A DNA stretch of 19,346 nucleotides from CAYHZL01 sp964361075 (GTDB lineage: Bacteria; Bacteroidota; Ignavibacteria; UBA10030; UBA8401). Below, one piece after another: positions 7,397 to 14,180 of the stretch. How positions within the stretch are numbered: the first letter of the stretch is position 1; each line of letters starts with the position of its first letter. The stretch lies in NCBI GenBank assembly GCA_964361075.1, contig CAYHZL010000043.1:1-19346 (forward strand), read 5' to 3'. A program made the position numbers and the translations under genes. Under the pieces are notes generated by a model. It ran no database searches, was not told the origin of the DNA, and worked only from the letters and a program-made list of their open reading frames with translations.

Positions 7397-8164
7397 ATGA
7401 AAAAAAATTATAAAATACTTCAAATTGCAAGTATCGTTATTATCACGATTCTTTTTTTGAGTTACAGCTTGTACACTCTTTCAATTATAAAAAAGCAATC
7501 TGAGCTTGTGAATGGAATATATTCTGATGAAAAGGTTTTATCGATATTTCAGGATGTTCTTGTATCCTTAAAAAATGCAGAGTCTGCGAGACGGGGATAT
7601 ATTATTACTCATGAAAAGGAATATGTTACTTCATACTATTCCTATGTTGACAATGTTGAGGATGCAATTATAAATTTTAGAACACTTAACTTCAGCGGCG
7701 AATATAACAAGCAATTTATTGATTCACTGACAGAAATTATATCAAAAAAACTACAATCAATTAAATCTTCAATAGATATTGAATTGAATAATCCATCTAA
7801 TGATTCGGTGCAAGTTGCTCTCACCAACGAAGGGAGACAATCAATGATTGTTATCCGGGATATTATTCAACAAATGTCTATTGAAAAACAACAGTCAATC
7901 TATGTTAAATACTTGACCGGGGAAAAATTAACAGCAATAGCAACCACAACGACATATTATTTCTTGGCAATCTTTCTTGTAATAGCAGCTTCAATAACAA
8001 CTATTATTGTTTATTATTCAAAATTAATATATCGGTATGATGAAAAATTATCTCATGATTTGAATGAGATACGGCTTAACGCAATGAAAACTATTTCAAA
8101 ATTAGAAAAAACTAATGAACAATTACGTAGAGAAGTTGATGCGAAAGCAGAGCGAAAAAAATAG
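7397..8164 (+). CDS. CHASE3-domain membrane protein without an output domain
   Basis: This 255-residue protein has a membrane helix at about 8-30, an external domain at about 31-180, a second helix at about 182-206 and a cytoplasmic coiled-coil tail (about 215-253) rich in E, K and L. The external domain has the CHASE3 signature LKNAESARRGYIITHEKEYVTSY (about 57-79). CHASE3 normally precedes histidine kinase, GGDEF or methyl-accepting modules, but here translation stops at a TAG right after the coiled coil. The 95 nt before nhaA encode no kinase motif in any frame I read. It may be a genuine stand-alone sensor acting through a partner, or the front of a kinase whose catalytic part was lost. 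The start ATG at 7397 has no clear ribosome site. The gene sits 52 nt after the DUF420 gene. Confidence 0.72.
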   Translation: MKKNYKILQIASIVIITILFLSYSLYTLSIIKKQSELVNGIYSDEKVLSIFQDVLVSLKNAESARRGYIITHEKEYVTSYYSYVDNVEDAIINFRTLNFSGEYNKQFIDSLTEIISKKLQSIKSSIDIELNNPSNDSVQVALTNEGRQSMIVIRDIIQQMSIEKQQSIYVKYLTGEKLTAIATTTTYYFLAIFLVIAASITTIIVYYSKLIYRYDEKLSHDLNEIRLNAMKTISKLEKTNEQLRREVDAKAERKK

Positions 8165-8259
8165 ATCTAAAAAATATTGTCTTAGTGAGTAAAGAAATAG
8201 CTTGTTTAGCCTACAGTTAAAGATTAGTAGAGGAAACACGATACCGACAGACTGGCAAA

Positions 8260-9417
8260 ATGAAATCAACAAAACTATTTAACGAATTTTTTAACAGCGA
8301 GAAAGCTGGGGGACTAATTTTAGTTTTTGTGACACTTCTTTCACTTGCACTTGCAAACTCACCTTGGCAGACCAACTATATCAACTTTTGGCATTTTGAG
8401 TTTGGTGGCGATAGTATTGTTCATTGGATTAATGACGGATTTATGACCATTTTTTTTCTTTTAATAGGTATAGAGTTAGAGCGGGAAATTTATCAGGGAG
8501 AACTTTCAAATATTAAAAATGCTTCGTTGCCACTCTTTGGAGCATTAGGTGGCATGCTTGTTCCTGCAGGATTATTTTTATTGCTCAACTTTGGGACAGA
8601 CACTCAAGCAGGCGCAGGTATTCCAATGGCAACTGACATAGCTTTTGCTATTGGTATTTTATCTCTGTTAGGCAATCGTGTTTCGGTATCACTTAAAATA
8701 TTTTTAACTGCATTAGCTGTAATTGACGACTTGGGCGCAATCATTGTAATTGCAATTTTTTACACAACATCATTAGCGTTTACAAATATATTTATTGCTT
8801 TGGGCATCCTTGGTTTTTTATTCATTCTAAACCGATTGAAAGTTCACAAATTAATTCCGTATTTAATTGGTGGTGTAGCAATGTGGTATTTTATGTTGCA
8901 TTCAGGTGTTCATGCTACAATAACTGGCGTGTTGTTAGCGTTCGTCATTCCATTTGGTGATGGTGGAAAAAAAACACTTTCATTTATTCTTCAACACTTC
9001 TTACACAAACCCGTTGCTTTTCTTGTTCTGCCATTGTTTGCGGCTGCCAACACTTGTATTGCGGTAGGGGACAGTTGGCAAAACGGTTTGGGACAAACTA
9101 ACAGTTTAGGAATTATCGCAGGACTTGTAATTGGAAAACCTTTCGGCATTTGGCTCTTTTCATTTATTGGTGTTGGTTTAGGACTTTGTGTATTGCCGAC
9201 AGACTTGAAATGGAAAAATATAATCGGCGCAGGTTTTTTAGGCGGTATAGGTTTTACAATGTCTATTTTTATTACGCTTCTTGCATTTGAAAGTACAGTT
9301 ACAATAAACAATTCGAAAATTGCGATTCTTATTGCATCACTCATCGCAGGAACAATCGGTTTTATCTTCCTCAAACTAACACTAAAAATACCAATTGAAA
9401 ATGATGAAAATTGTTAG
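8260..9417 (+). CDS. nhaA: Na+/H+ antiporter NhaA
   Basis: This 385-residue inner-membrane antiporter exchanges internal Na+ (or Li+) for external protons and supports pH and salt homeostasis. It has the NhaA length and about 12 helices. Diagnostic residues are visible: FFLLIGIELEREIYQGEL (65-82), MATDIAFAIGILSLLG (123-138) with D126, and the ion-binding pair D156-D157 in LAVIDDLGAIIV, corresponding to D133 and D163/D164 in the E. coli protein. The C-terminal half has VIGKPFGIWLFS and GGIGFTMSIFITLLAF. The 95-nt leader between the CHASE3 gene and this one contains GAGGAAA about 25 nt before the ATG, too far for a normal ribosome site. I see no convincing nhaR or other regulator nearby. Confidence 0.95.
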   Translation: MKSTKLFNEFFNSEKAGGLILVFVTLLSLALANSPWQTNYINFWHFEFGGDSIVHWINDGFMTIFFLLIGIELEREIYQGELSNIKNASLPLFGALGGMLVPAGLFLLLNFGTDTQAGAGIPMATDIAFAIGILSLLGNRVSVSLKIFLTALAVIDDLGAIIVIAIFYTTSLAFTNIFIALGILGFLFILNRLKVHKLIPYLIGGVAMWYFMLHSGVHATITGVLLAFVIPFGDGGKKTLSFILQHFLHKPVAFLVLPLFAAANTCIAVGDSWQNGLGQTNSLGIIAGLVIGKPFGIWLFSFIGVGLGLCVLPTDLKWKNIIGAGFLGGIGFTMSIFITLLAFESTVTINNSKIAILIASLIAGTIGFIFLKLTLKIPIENDENC

Positions 9418-9453
9418 CTTGCAAGTGTAGCTGAATTGGCTTAGTTTAATACT

Positions 9454-9804
9454 ATGAAAATGAAGGTAAAACAATTAGTAATTTTTTTTATTATTACATG
9501 CTATGGATGTATTGCATCAGCGGGTCATCTTGTTGTTTTAAAAGAGTTATTAAATTCTGGCAACCATAATCATCAATTAACTTCAGAAAAAAAATCCCAT
9601 CCTATTAGTGCTACACCTGTTTGGACTGTAAAAAAACATTTTCCACCTGCATCCAACACAGACACATTCGTTTATTCAACTTCTACAAATGTAATAATCA
9701 CATACAAAGATGCTATTGCTTTATTTTTGCCTTGCGATAGCGACGTTGTTCTTTCCTCTCTCGATTCCTCTCCTTCAAAACCAAGAGACCCTCCAGTCAT
9801 ATAG
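9454..9804 (+). CDS. Small exported protein of unknown function
   Basis: I do not recognise this 116-residue protein. Residues 1-23 form a signal peptide (KMKVKQLVIFFIITCYGCIASAG) with basic N-region and possible cleavage after SA. The mature part is short, polar and rich in S, T, H and P: GNHNHQ (36-41) could bind metal, KKHFPPASNTDTF lies at about 60-72, and the C-terminus is SPSKPRDPPVI. No membrane segment follows the signal. Small exported proteins with proline-rich tails occur beside metal-efflux or membrane-complex genes in Bacteroidota-like genomes, but that link is not demonstrated here. It starts 36 nt after the nhaA stop and could be on the same transcript. Confidence 0.55.
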   Translation: MKMKVKQLVIFFIITCYGCIASAGHLVVLKELLNSGNHNHQLTSEKKSHPISATPVWTVKKHFPPASNTDTFVYSTSTNVIITYKDAIALFLPCDSDVVLSSLDSSPSKPRDPPVI

Positions 9805-9833
9805 TTTTTCCTACTGTAATTAATTAATGCACT

Positions 9834-9852
9834 AATATTCCATTGGAGTATT
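9834..9852. repeat. Short imperfect palindrome upstream of the 44-residue gene
   Basis: AATATTCCA (9834-9842) and TGGAGTATT (9844-9852) are complementary at 8 of 9 positions around a single T. It lies 37 nt before the ATG at 9890. It could be an operator for a dimeric regulator, but a site this short in A/T-rich DNA can arise by chance. Confidence 0.3.
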
Positions 9853-9889
9853 GTGTTATTTATTTATTCTGTTTGTATGGAGAACTATC

Positions 9890-10024
9890 ATGAAAAAAGA
9901 AACTACACAACAAAACGACCAAAATAATGGCAACAATGATTTCCCGGTTCAAGCAACACTATTGTTGGTTGTACTTGCTTTATCTATTGTCGCTCTTGCA
10001 TTAAGAGCTTTTGGAATTTTATAA
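9890..10024 (+). CDS. 44-residue single-helix membrane protein
   Basis: This short gene reads as ATG at 9890 through TAA at 10022-10024, with GGAGA (9879-9883) 6 nt before the start. The N-terminal half is hydrophilic (MKKETTQQNDQNNGNNDF, residues 1-18), and residues 22-43 are one membrane helix (ATLLLVVLALSIVALALRAFGIL). The arrangement, polar N-terminus then one helix and almost no tail, is that of a small accessory subunit of a membrane complex. The subunit IIa of ba3-type oxidases has a comparable architecture, and heme A genes lie a few kilobases away, but no residue-level signature supports that assignment. The strong ribosome site and codon-like composition argue it is real. Confidence 0.55.
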   Translation: MKKETTQQNDQNNGNNDFPVQATLLLVVLALSIVALALRAFGIL

Positions 10025-10065
10025 ATATATTTTTCAAAGAAATACAAGAATAATTTTCTGTATTG

Positions 10066-10100
10066 TATAATAAAGACCTTGTTGTATTCAACAATGGAGG
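10066..10100 (+). promoter_or_regulatory. Candidate -10 element and strong ribosome site of the GNAT-nitrilase gene
   Basis: TATAAT at 10066-10071 is preceded directly by TG. No clear -35 hexamer lies at the usual distance (TACAAG near 10043 is weak). GGAGG at 10096-10100 is 7 nt before the ATG at 10108 and is the best Shine-Dalgarno in the window. The ribosome site is well supported; the promoter is tentative. Confidence 0.45.
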
Positions 10101-10107
10101 ATGAACT

Positions 10108-11655
10108 ATGGAACAAATTGATCTTAAACTATTTGAAAAAAATATCGAAGTTACACTTTTGCAGCTTTCAGATTACGATAAAGTGGTTGAACTCCAACTC
10201 AAATGTTTCTCTGGAATGAAGCCATGGTCAATAGAACAATTTACAAGTCAACTAACATTGTTTTCTGAAGGACAAGTGTGCGTAAAGTACCAAGGCACTA
10301 TTGTTGCTTCTTCAAGCAGTTTAATTTTGGATTTTAGCTTATATTCTAACTGGCACAGTTGGCAAGAAATTGCTGATAAAGGATTTATTCGAAATCATGA
10401 TTCTAAAGGCAACACTTTATACGGCATCGAGATTATGGTTGATCCTGAATTTCGAGGATTAAAGTTAGCTCGGAGGTTATATGATTACAGAAAACAACTT
10501 GCCAAGAAATATAATTTAATGAGAATTATTCTCGGCGGAAGAATTCCGGGGTACGGTAAATATTGCGATAAAATGTCTGCACGAGAATATGTTGATAAAG
10601 TAGTCAACAAAATTCTTGTCGATCCGGTGTTGACATCACAATTATCAAACGGTTTTGTGTTGAAGCGTCTTATTCCAAATTATTTAACATCAGATGTTGA
10701 ATCCAAAGGCTACGCAACATTTTTAGAATGGGCTAATTTGGATTATGTTCCTGAACCACATCGAACGTATGTTCCTACAATTCCGGTACGGATATGTGCC
10801 GTCCAATATCAAATGAGAATGATTAAAGATTTTGATGAGTTTGCAAAACAGTGCGAATATTTTGTTGATGTGGCTTCAGATTACCATAGTGATTTTGTTA
10901 TCTTCCCAGAAATTTTTACTACTCAATTATTATCATTTCTTCCACCGGAACGTCCTGCATTAGCAATACGTAAGCTTTCGGAATTTACACCTCAGTATCT
11001 AGACTTATTTACCAAACTGGCAATTAAATACAACATCAACATTATTGGCGGATCTCATTTTACTATTGAAGAAGAAAATCTTTATAATATTTCATATTTA
11101 TTTCGACGAAATGGTACACATGGAAAACAGTACAAGTTACATATCACACCAAATGAACGCCGATGGTGGGGAGTAAAACCTGGAAACTCAGTTGAAGTGT
11201 TTGATACTGATAAAGGCAAAATATCTATTCAAATTTGTTATGATGTTGAATTTCCGGAAGTGAGTAGAATTGCGGTAGAAAAAGGTGCTCAAATTGTTTT
11301 TGTGCCATTCTGTACTGATGAACGATATGCGTATCTTCGCGTTCGCTATTGTGCACAAGCGAGATGTGTAGAGAATCATGTTTTTGTTGTAATGGCTGGT
11401 AGTGTTGGCAATTTACCTTCGGTGGAAAATTTAGATATTCATTATGCTCAATCAGCAATATTTACACCGTCGGATATTCCATTTACTCGAGATGCAATTC
11501 AATCTGAAGCTACTCCCAATATCGAAACAGTGATTGTTGATGATATTGATTTAGAGCTGCTTAAAAAACATCGGCAAACAGGAAGTGTTTTAAACTGGCA
11601 AGACAGAAGAAAAGATTTATATCAAATACAATATAAAAGGGAGCATGTTTTGTAA
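10108..11655 (+). CDS. Bifunctional GNAT acetyltransferase-like / nitrilase-superfamily hydrolase fusion
   Basis: This 515-residue cytosolic protein has two domains. Residues about 13-160 are GNAT-like, with the acetyl-CoA segment GIEIMVDPEFRGLKLARRLY (106-125). Residues about 225-490 are a carbon-nitrogen hydrolase with the full nitrilase triad: E268 (FVIFPEIF), K343 (QYKLHITPNE) and C377 (ISIQICYDVEFPE). This domain order is a known architecture, for example B. subtilis YhcX and many Bacteroidota proteins. The reaction is unknown. Nitrilase-family members hydrolyse or condense amides, and the GNAT part may supply or recognise an acyl or amine group. The gene has its own strong ribosome site and candidate promoter and appears monocistronic. 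A HindIII site (AAGCTT) lies at 10972-10977. No frameshift or missing catalytic residue is seen. Confidence 0.88.
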   Translation: MEQIDLKLFEKNIEVTLLQLSDYDKVVELQLKCFSGMKPWSIEQFTSQLTLFSEGQVCVKYQGTIVASSSSLILDFSLYSNWHSWQEIADKGFIRNHDSKGNTLYGIEIMVDPEFRGLKLARRLYDYRKQLAKKYNLMRIILGGRIPGYGKYCDKMSAREYVDKVVNKILVDPVLTSQLSNGFVLKRLIPNYLTSDVESKGYATFLEWANLDYVPEPHRTYVPTIPVRICAVQYQMRMIKDFDEFAKQCEYFVDVASDYHSDFVIFPEIFTTQLLSFLPPERPALAIRKLSEFTPQYLDLFTKLAIKYNINIIGGSHFTIEEENLYNISYLFRRNGTHGKQYKLHITPNERRWWGVKPGNSVEVFDTDKGKISIQICYDVEFPEVSRIAVEKGAQIVFVPFCTDERYAYLRVRYCAQARCVENHVFVVMAGSVGNLPSVENLDIHYAQSAIFTPSDIPFTRDAIQSEATPNIETVIVDDIDLELLKKHRQTGSVLNWQDRRKDLYQIQYKREHVL

Positions 11656-11720
11656 TGCTTAAGTTGGAATCTGACTTTTGCTAATGATATTATAGTGGAA
11701 CCCATTATCAGGAGCTAGAG

Positions 11721-11999
11721 ATGGAAGCCAAGAAAAAACGTTACAGCCCGGAACAGAAGATGTCGATCCTTCGGGAGTATTTAGAGAACGACGTACCGAT
11801 CGGTACGTTGAGCGAAAAATATGGTGTGAATCCAAATTTAATTTATACATGGAAAAAGGAACTCTTTGAACAAGGTGTCTCGATATTTGCTGGTCACAAA
11901 GGCAAACACGAAGGACAAGAGAAAGAAAAAATACTTCGTCTTGAAACCAAGCTCAGAGATAAAGATGCTCTCATCAGCGAGAGGAGAGAAATAGTTTAA
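11721..11999 (+). CDS. IS3-type transposase OrfA, orphan and probably truncated
   Basis: These 92 residues carry the helix-turn-helix domain of IS3-family OrfA proteins (HTH_Tnp_1 type): KRYSPEQKMSILREYLEN, then IGTLSEKYGVNPNLIYTWKKELFEQG (about 27-52), followed by the start of a leucine-zipper-like helix (EKEKILRLETKLRDKDALISE). After ISE the sequence departs into RREIV and a stop, where family members continue. No OrfB with a DDE catalytic core follows in any frame. GGAGC precedes the start by about 6 nt. I could not find matching terminal inverted repeats on either side. It is best read as the left remnant of an insertion sequence, disrupted at about 11980, just upstream of a restriction-modification pair. 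Confidence 0.75.
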   Translation: MEAKKKRYSPEQKMSILREYLENDVPIGTLSEKYGVNPNLIYTWKKELFEQGVSIFAGHKGKHEGQEKEKILRLETKLRDKDALISERREIV

Positions 12000-12350
12000 A
12001 GTGTGTCCGACGTTTGGTTGGTGCAACAAAAACATTGTAGACGCCGATGCCCATCGGTGCAAATTACTCTGGGAAGTCAGGAAAATTATGTTTGAAGTAT
12101 GCCAAATGAACTGCTGAGTTGTGAAATTTGGTAGTGAAAAAAAATCTGTGTATTATATTTTGATTGTGCCGCGCGAGGATTAAACATTTGTTATGGTGTT
12201 ATTATACAAGTTAAGTGCAACTCCTTTGGTAGTCAGTGCGAACTCTGAACTGACTACCATAACACGAACTTCTGTGAATAATTCTGGGCAACTTCCCAAC
12301 TTACAAGAACGATTAAAAACTATTTTTAAAACAAAAAAACAGACCGTAAC
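12000..12350. other. Non-coding gap between IS remnant and restriction-modification operon
   Basis: I see no gene in this 351-nt stretch. It contains a small hairpin (CCGATG/CATCGG near 12043-12056), a T/A-rich stretch at about 12137-12165 that could hold a promoter (TATTATAT), and the two overlapping inverted repeats at 12190-12263. Sequence after 11999 may be the far side of a deletion that removed the rest of the insertion sequence. It must contain the promoter for the downstream pair, since the GTG start at 12351 has an in-frame stop only 24 nt upstream. Confidence 0.5.
12190..12263 (+). promoter_or_regulatory. Two competing inverted repeats in the leader of the restriction-modification operon
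   Basis: TGGTAGTCAG (12227-12236) pairs perfectly with CTGACTACCA (12250-12259) around a 13-nt loop. GTTATGGT (12190-12197) pairs perfectly with ACCATAAC (12256-12263). The two right arms share ACCA, so the structures are mutually exclusive if this is in the leader RNA. As DNA, the AGTC..GACT dyad could be a protein-binding site. No T-run follows, so it is not a simple terminator. Confidence 0.4.
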
Positions 12351-13208
12351 GTGAGACAAAAAACCATTGACCTGATTTTCAAAATTGCAAAAGAGAAAGA
12401 TGCTTTTGACAAGATAGAGAAGCACCTTTCCAAAACAACGAGAAAGCAGCTTTCAGAAAATATTATTGAGTGTGGTATCCTACCCGAAATGTTTGGACAC
12501 GATAGTTCAGAAGAAAAACTTTGGGCAAAGCTCTCTGACATAATTCTTGCACAATCTCTGAATCACTTAGGAATTAAAGCAGAGGTTCTTGGAGCAAGAG
12601 GAAATTCAGCAGATGTTTACGGCAAGACAAACAAATATTCAATCGTTGGTGATGCAAAAACTTTTCGCTTAAGCAGAACAGCAAAAAATCAAAAAGATTT
12701 TAAAGTTAGCGCGTTGGATAGTTGGCGACAAGGCAACAACTACGCTATGCTTGTTGCTCCTCTTTCACAATATCCAAATCGTGCAAGTCAAATTTACAGT
12801 CAGGCGATTGATAAAAATGTAACATTGCTTTCATACACACACTTGCTTTTTCTTCTTGATTTTCATAAAGCACATGACTTGCAACCAATCTGGGAAACTG
12901 GAAATGCTTTAAAGGAAATCACGAAAACAAATATACTTTCAAGTTCGTTAAATTATTGGGATGCCATTAACAAAACTGTTTGCAATGCGGTTGGAAAAAG
13001 CATTGATGATTTGAAAAAATACAAACAGCTTGAAATTGCGAAGACAAAAGAAATCGGAAAAGAAGGAATTACTTATTGGAAAAATAAAATCAAAGAGTTT
13101 TCAAAACTTTCAAAAGAAGAAGCAATAAAAATGCTGATTAAGTCAGAGAAAATTGAAGCAAAAATTAAAACGATTGAGAAAGCAATCAACATAATAATTC
13201 CTTTATGA
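12351..13208 (+). CDS. Type II restriction endonuclease, HindIII family
   Basis: This 285-residue endonuclease closely resembles R.HindIII as I recall its sequence. The segment DAKTFRLSRTAKNQKDFKVS (101-120) is nearly identical. IIECGILPEMFG (38-49), EKLWAKLSDIILAQ (55-68), GNSADVYG (84-91), YAMLVAPLSQYP (131-142) and TYWKNKIKEFSK (241-252) also align in order. The PD-(D/E)xK core is D88 with D101-A-K103. It should cleave AAGCTT, by homology. The length is slightly below the roughly 300 residues of HindIII. The start is GTG without a Shine-Dalgarno, the only reasonable start because an in-frame TAA lies at 12327. It precedes the methyltransferase and overlaps it by 4 nt (ATGA), so the two are translationally coupled. 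Neighbouring IS debris supports lateral acquisition. Confidence 0.9.
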   Translation: MRQKTIDLIFKIAKEKDAFDKIEKHLSKTTRKQLSENIIECGILPEMFGHDSSEEKLWAKLSDIILAQSLNHLGIKAEVLGARGNSADVYGKTNKYSIVGDAKTFRLSRTAKNQKDFKVSALDSWRQGNNYAMLVAPLSQYPNRASQIYSQAIDKNVTLLSYTHLLFLLDFHKAHDLQPIWETGNALKEITKTNILSSSLNYWDAINKTVCNAVGKSIDDLKKYKQLEIAKTKEIGKEGITYWKNKIKEFSKLSKEEAIKMLIKSEKIEAKIKTIEKAINIIIPL

Positions 13209-14179
13209 ACAGCAAGTATTTGAACACAATAACAAATGCCGACTGCTTAGAACACTTGGCGCACTTAAAGAAAGAAACGATTGATTTATTTCTTTCGGAT
13301 ATTCCTTATGGAATAAATTTAGATGAGTGGGATGTGTTGCATAACAACACGAACTCTGCTCTACTCGGTCAATCACCGGCACAATACGGCAAAACAGGTT
13401 TTAAGCGCAGAGGCAAACCCATCAATGGGTGGAGTTCGGCAGACAGAAACAGCGGCAAAGAATATCAGGAATGGTGCGAGAGTTGGACAAAGCTTACTTT
13501 CCCGATTATGAAAGAAGGTGCATCATTATTTATTTTTGGTGCAAGGCGGACACTTCACAGAGCTATCAATGCATTGGAGGATAGCGGATTTTTGCTGAAA
13601 GATGTTTTGGCTTGGAAAAAACCTTCTGCACATCACAGGGCACAACGCTTTAATAATGTTTTAGAAAAACGAGGACTTGAAACTGAAATGTTGGAATGGG
13701 AAGGTTGGCGACTTGGAAATCTTGCGCCTATTTACGAACCGATTGCCTGGTTTTTCAAACCATATAAAATTACAATCACCGACAATATTTTAAAAAACGG
13801 TGTTGGTGCAATCAATGTTGAAGAATGTAAAATCAACGGATCAAGCCCGACAAATTTGTTAGAGTTCGCCTTTGAAAAAGATGAAGTGAGAATACACGAA
13901 GCACAAAAACCAATTGCATTGTTTGAGTTCTTAATCAAACTCACGACAAAAGAAAATCAAATTGTGCTTGACCCTTTTATGGGAAGTGGAACAACAGCAG
14001 TTGCAGCAAAAAAACTTCAACGACAATTTATCGGTTTTGAAATCAATGAAGATTACTACATCAAATCACTTGAACGACTTGATGAAACTTTACCTGCTAC
14101 TTACAGAAAAAAACAAAATGAGAAGCAGATGAATATACTTTTCGAAACAAAAGTGAAGTATGCTAAATTGAAACATTAG
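13205..14179 (+). CDS. Type II DNA adenine-N6 methyltransferase, partner of the HindIII-like enzyme
   Basis: This 324-residue beta-class amino-methyltransferase has catalytic motif IV SDIPYG (31-36, with I where DPPY is usual) near the N-terminus. Motif I DPFMGSGTT (256-264), which binds S-adenosylmethionine, comes near the C-terminus and is preceded by HEAQKP (231-236), the counterpart of HPTQKP. This IV-then-I order is the beta arrangement. Paired with a HindIII-like nuclease, it should methylate adenine in AAGCTT and protect the host. Its own gene contains one such site (13490-13495). Its ATG overlaps the nuclease stop. It ends 1 nt before the convergent punA stop, with no terminator between. 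The specificity is inferred from the partner. Confidence 0.88.
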   Translation: MNSKYLNTITNADCLEHLAHLKKETIDLFLSDIPYGINLDEWDVLHNNTNSALLGQSPAQYGKTGFKRRGKPINGWSSADRNSGKEYQEWCESWTKLTFPIMKEGASLFIFGARRTLHRAINALEDSGFLLKDVLAWKKPSAHHRAQRFNNVLEKRGLETEMLEWEGWRLGNLAPIYEPIAWFFKPYKITITDNILKNGVGAINVEECKINGSSPTNLLEFAFEKDEVRIHEAQKPIALFEFLIKLTTKENQIVLDPFMGSGTTAVAAKKLQRQFIGFEINEDYYIKSLERLDETLPATYRKKQNEKQMNILFETKVKYAKLKH

Positions 14180-14180
14180 T

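Noticed and set aside
8991..9374. A 127-codon minus-strand frame opposite nhaA
   Set aside because: It is the antisense shadow of a conserved transporter, with no signal or domain of its own.
12227..12259. The AGTC..GACT dyad, considered as C-boxes of a controller-protein system
   Set aside because: C-boxes usually read GACT..AGTC in tandem, and no small helix-turn-helix C gene lies beside the restriction-modification pair.
12000..12350. Minus-strand frames in the gap before the restriction endonuclease gene, and a possible OrfB remnant
   Set aside because: They have no transposase DDE motifs, no ribosome sites and no recognisable domain. One overlaps the nuclease gene antisense.
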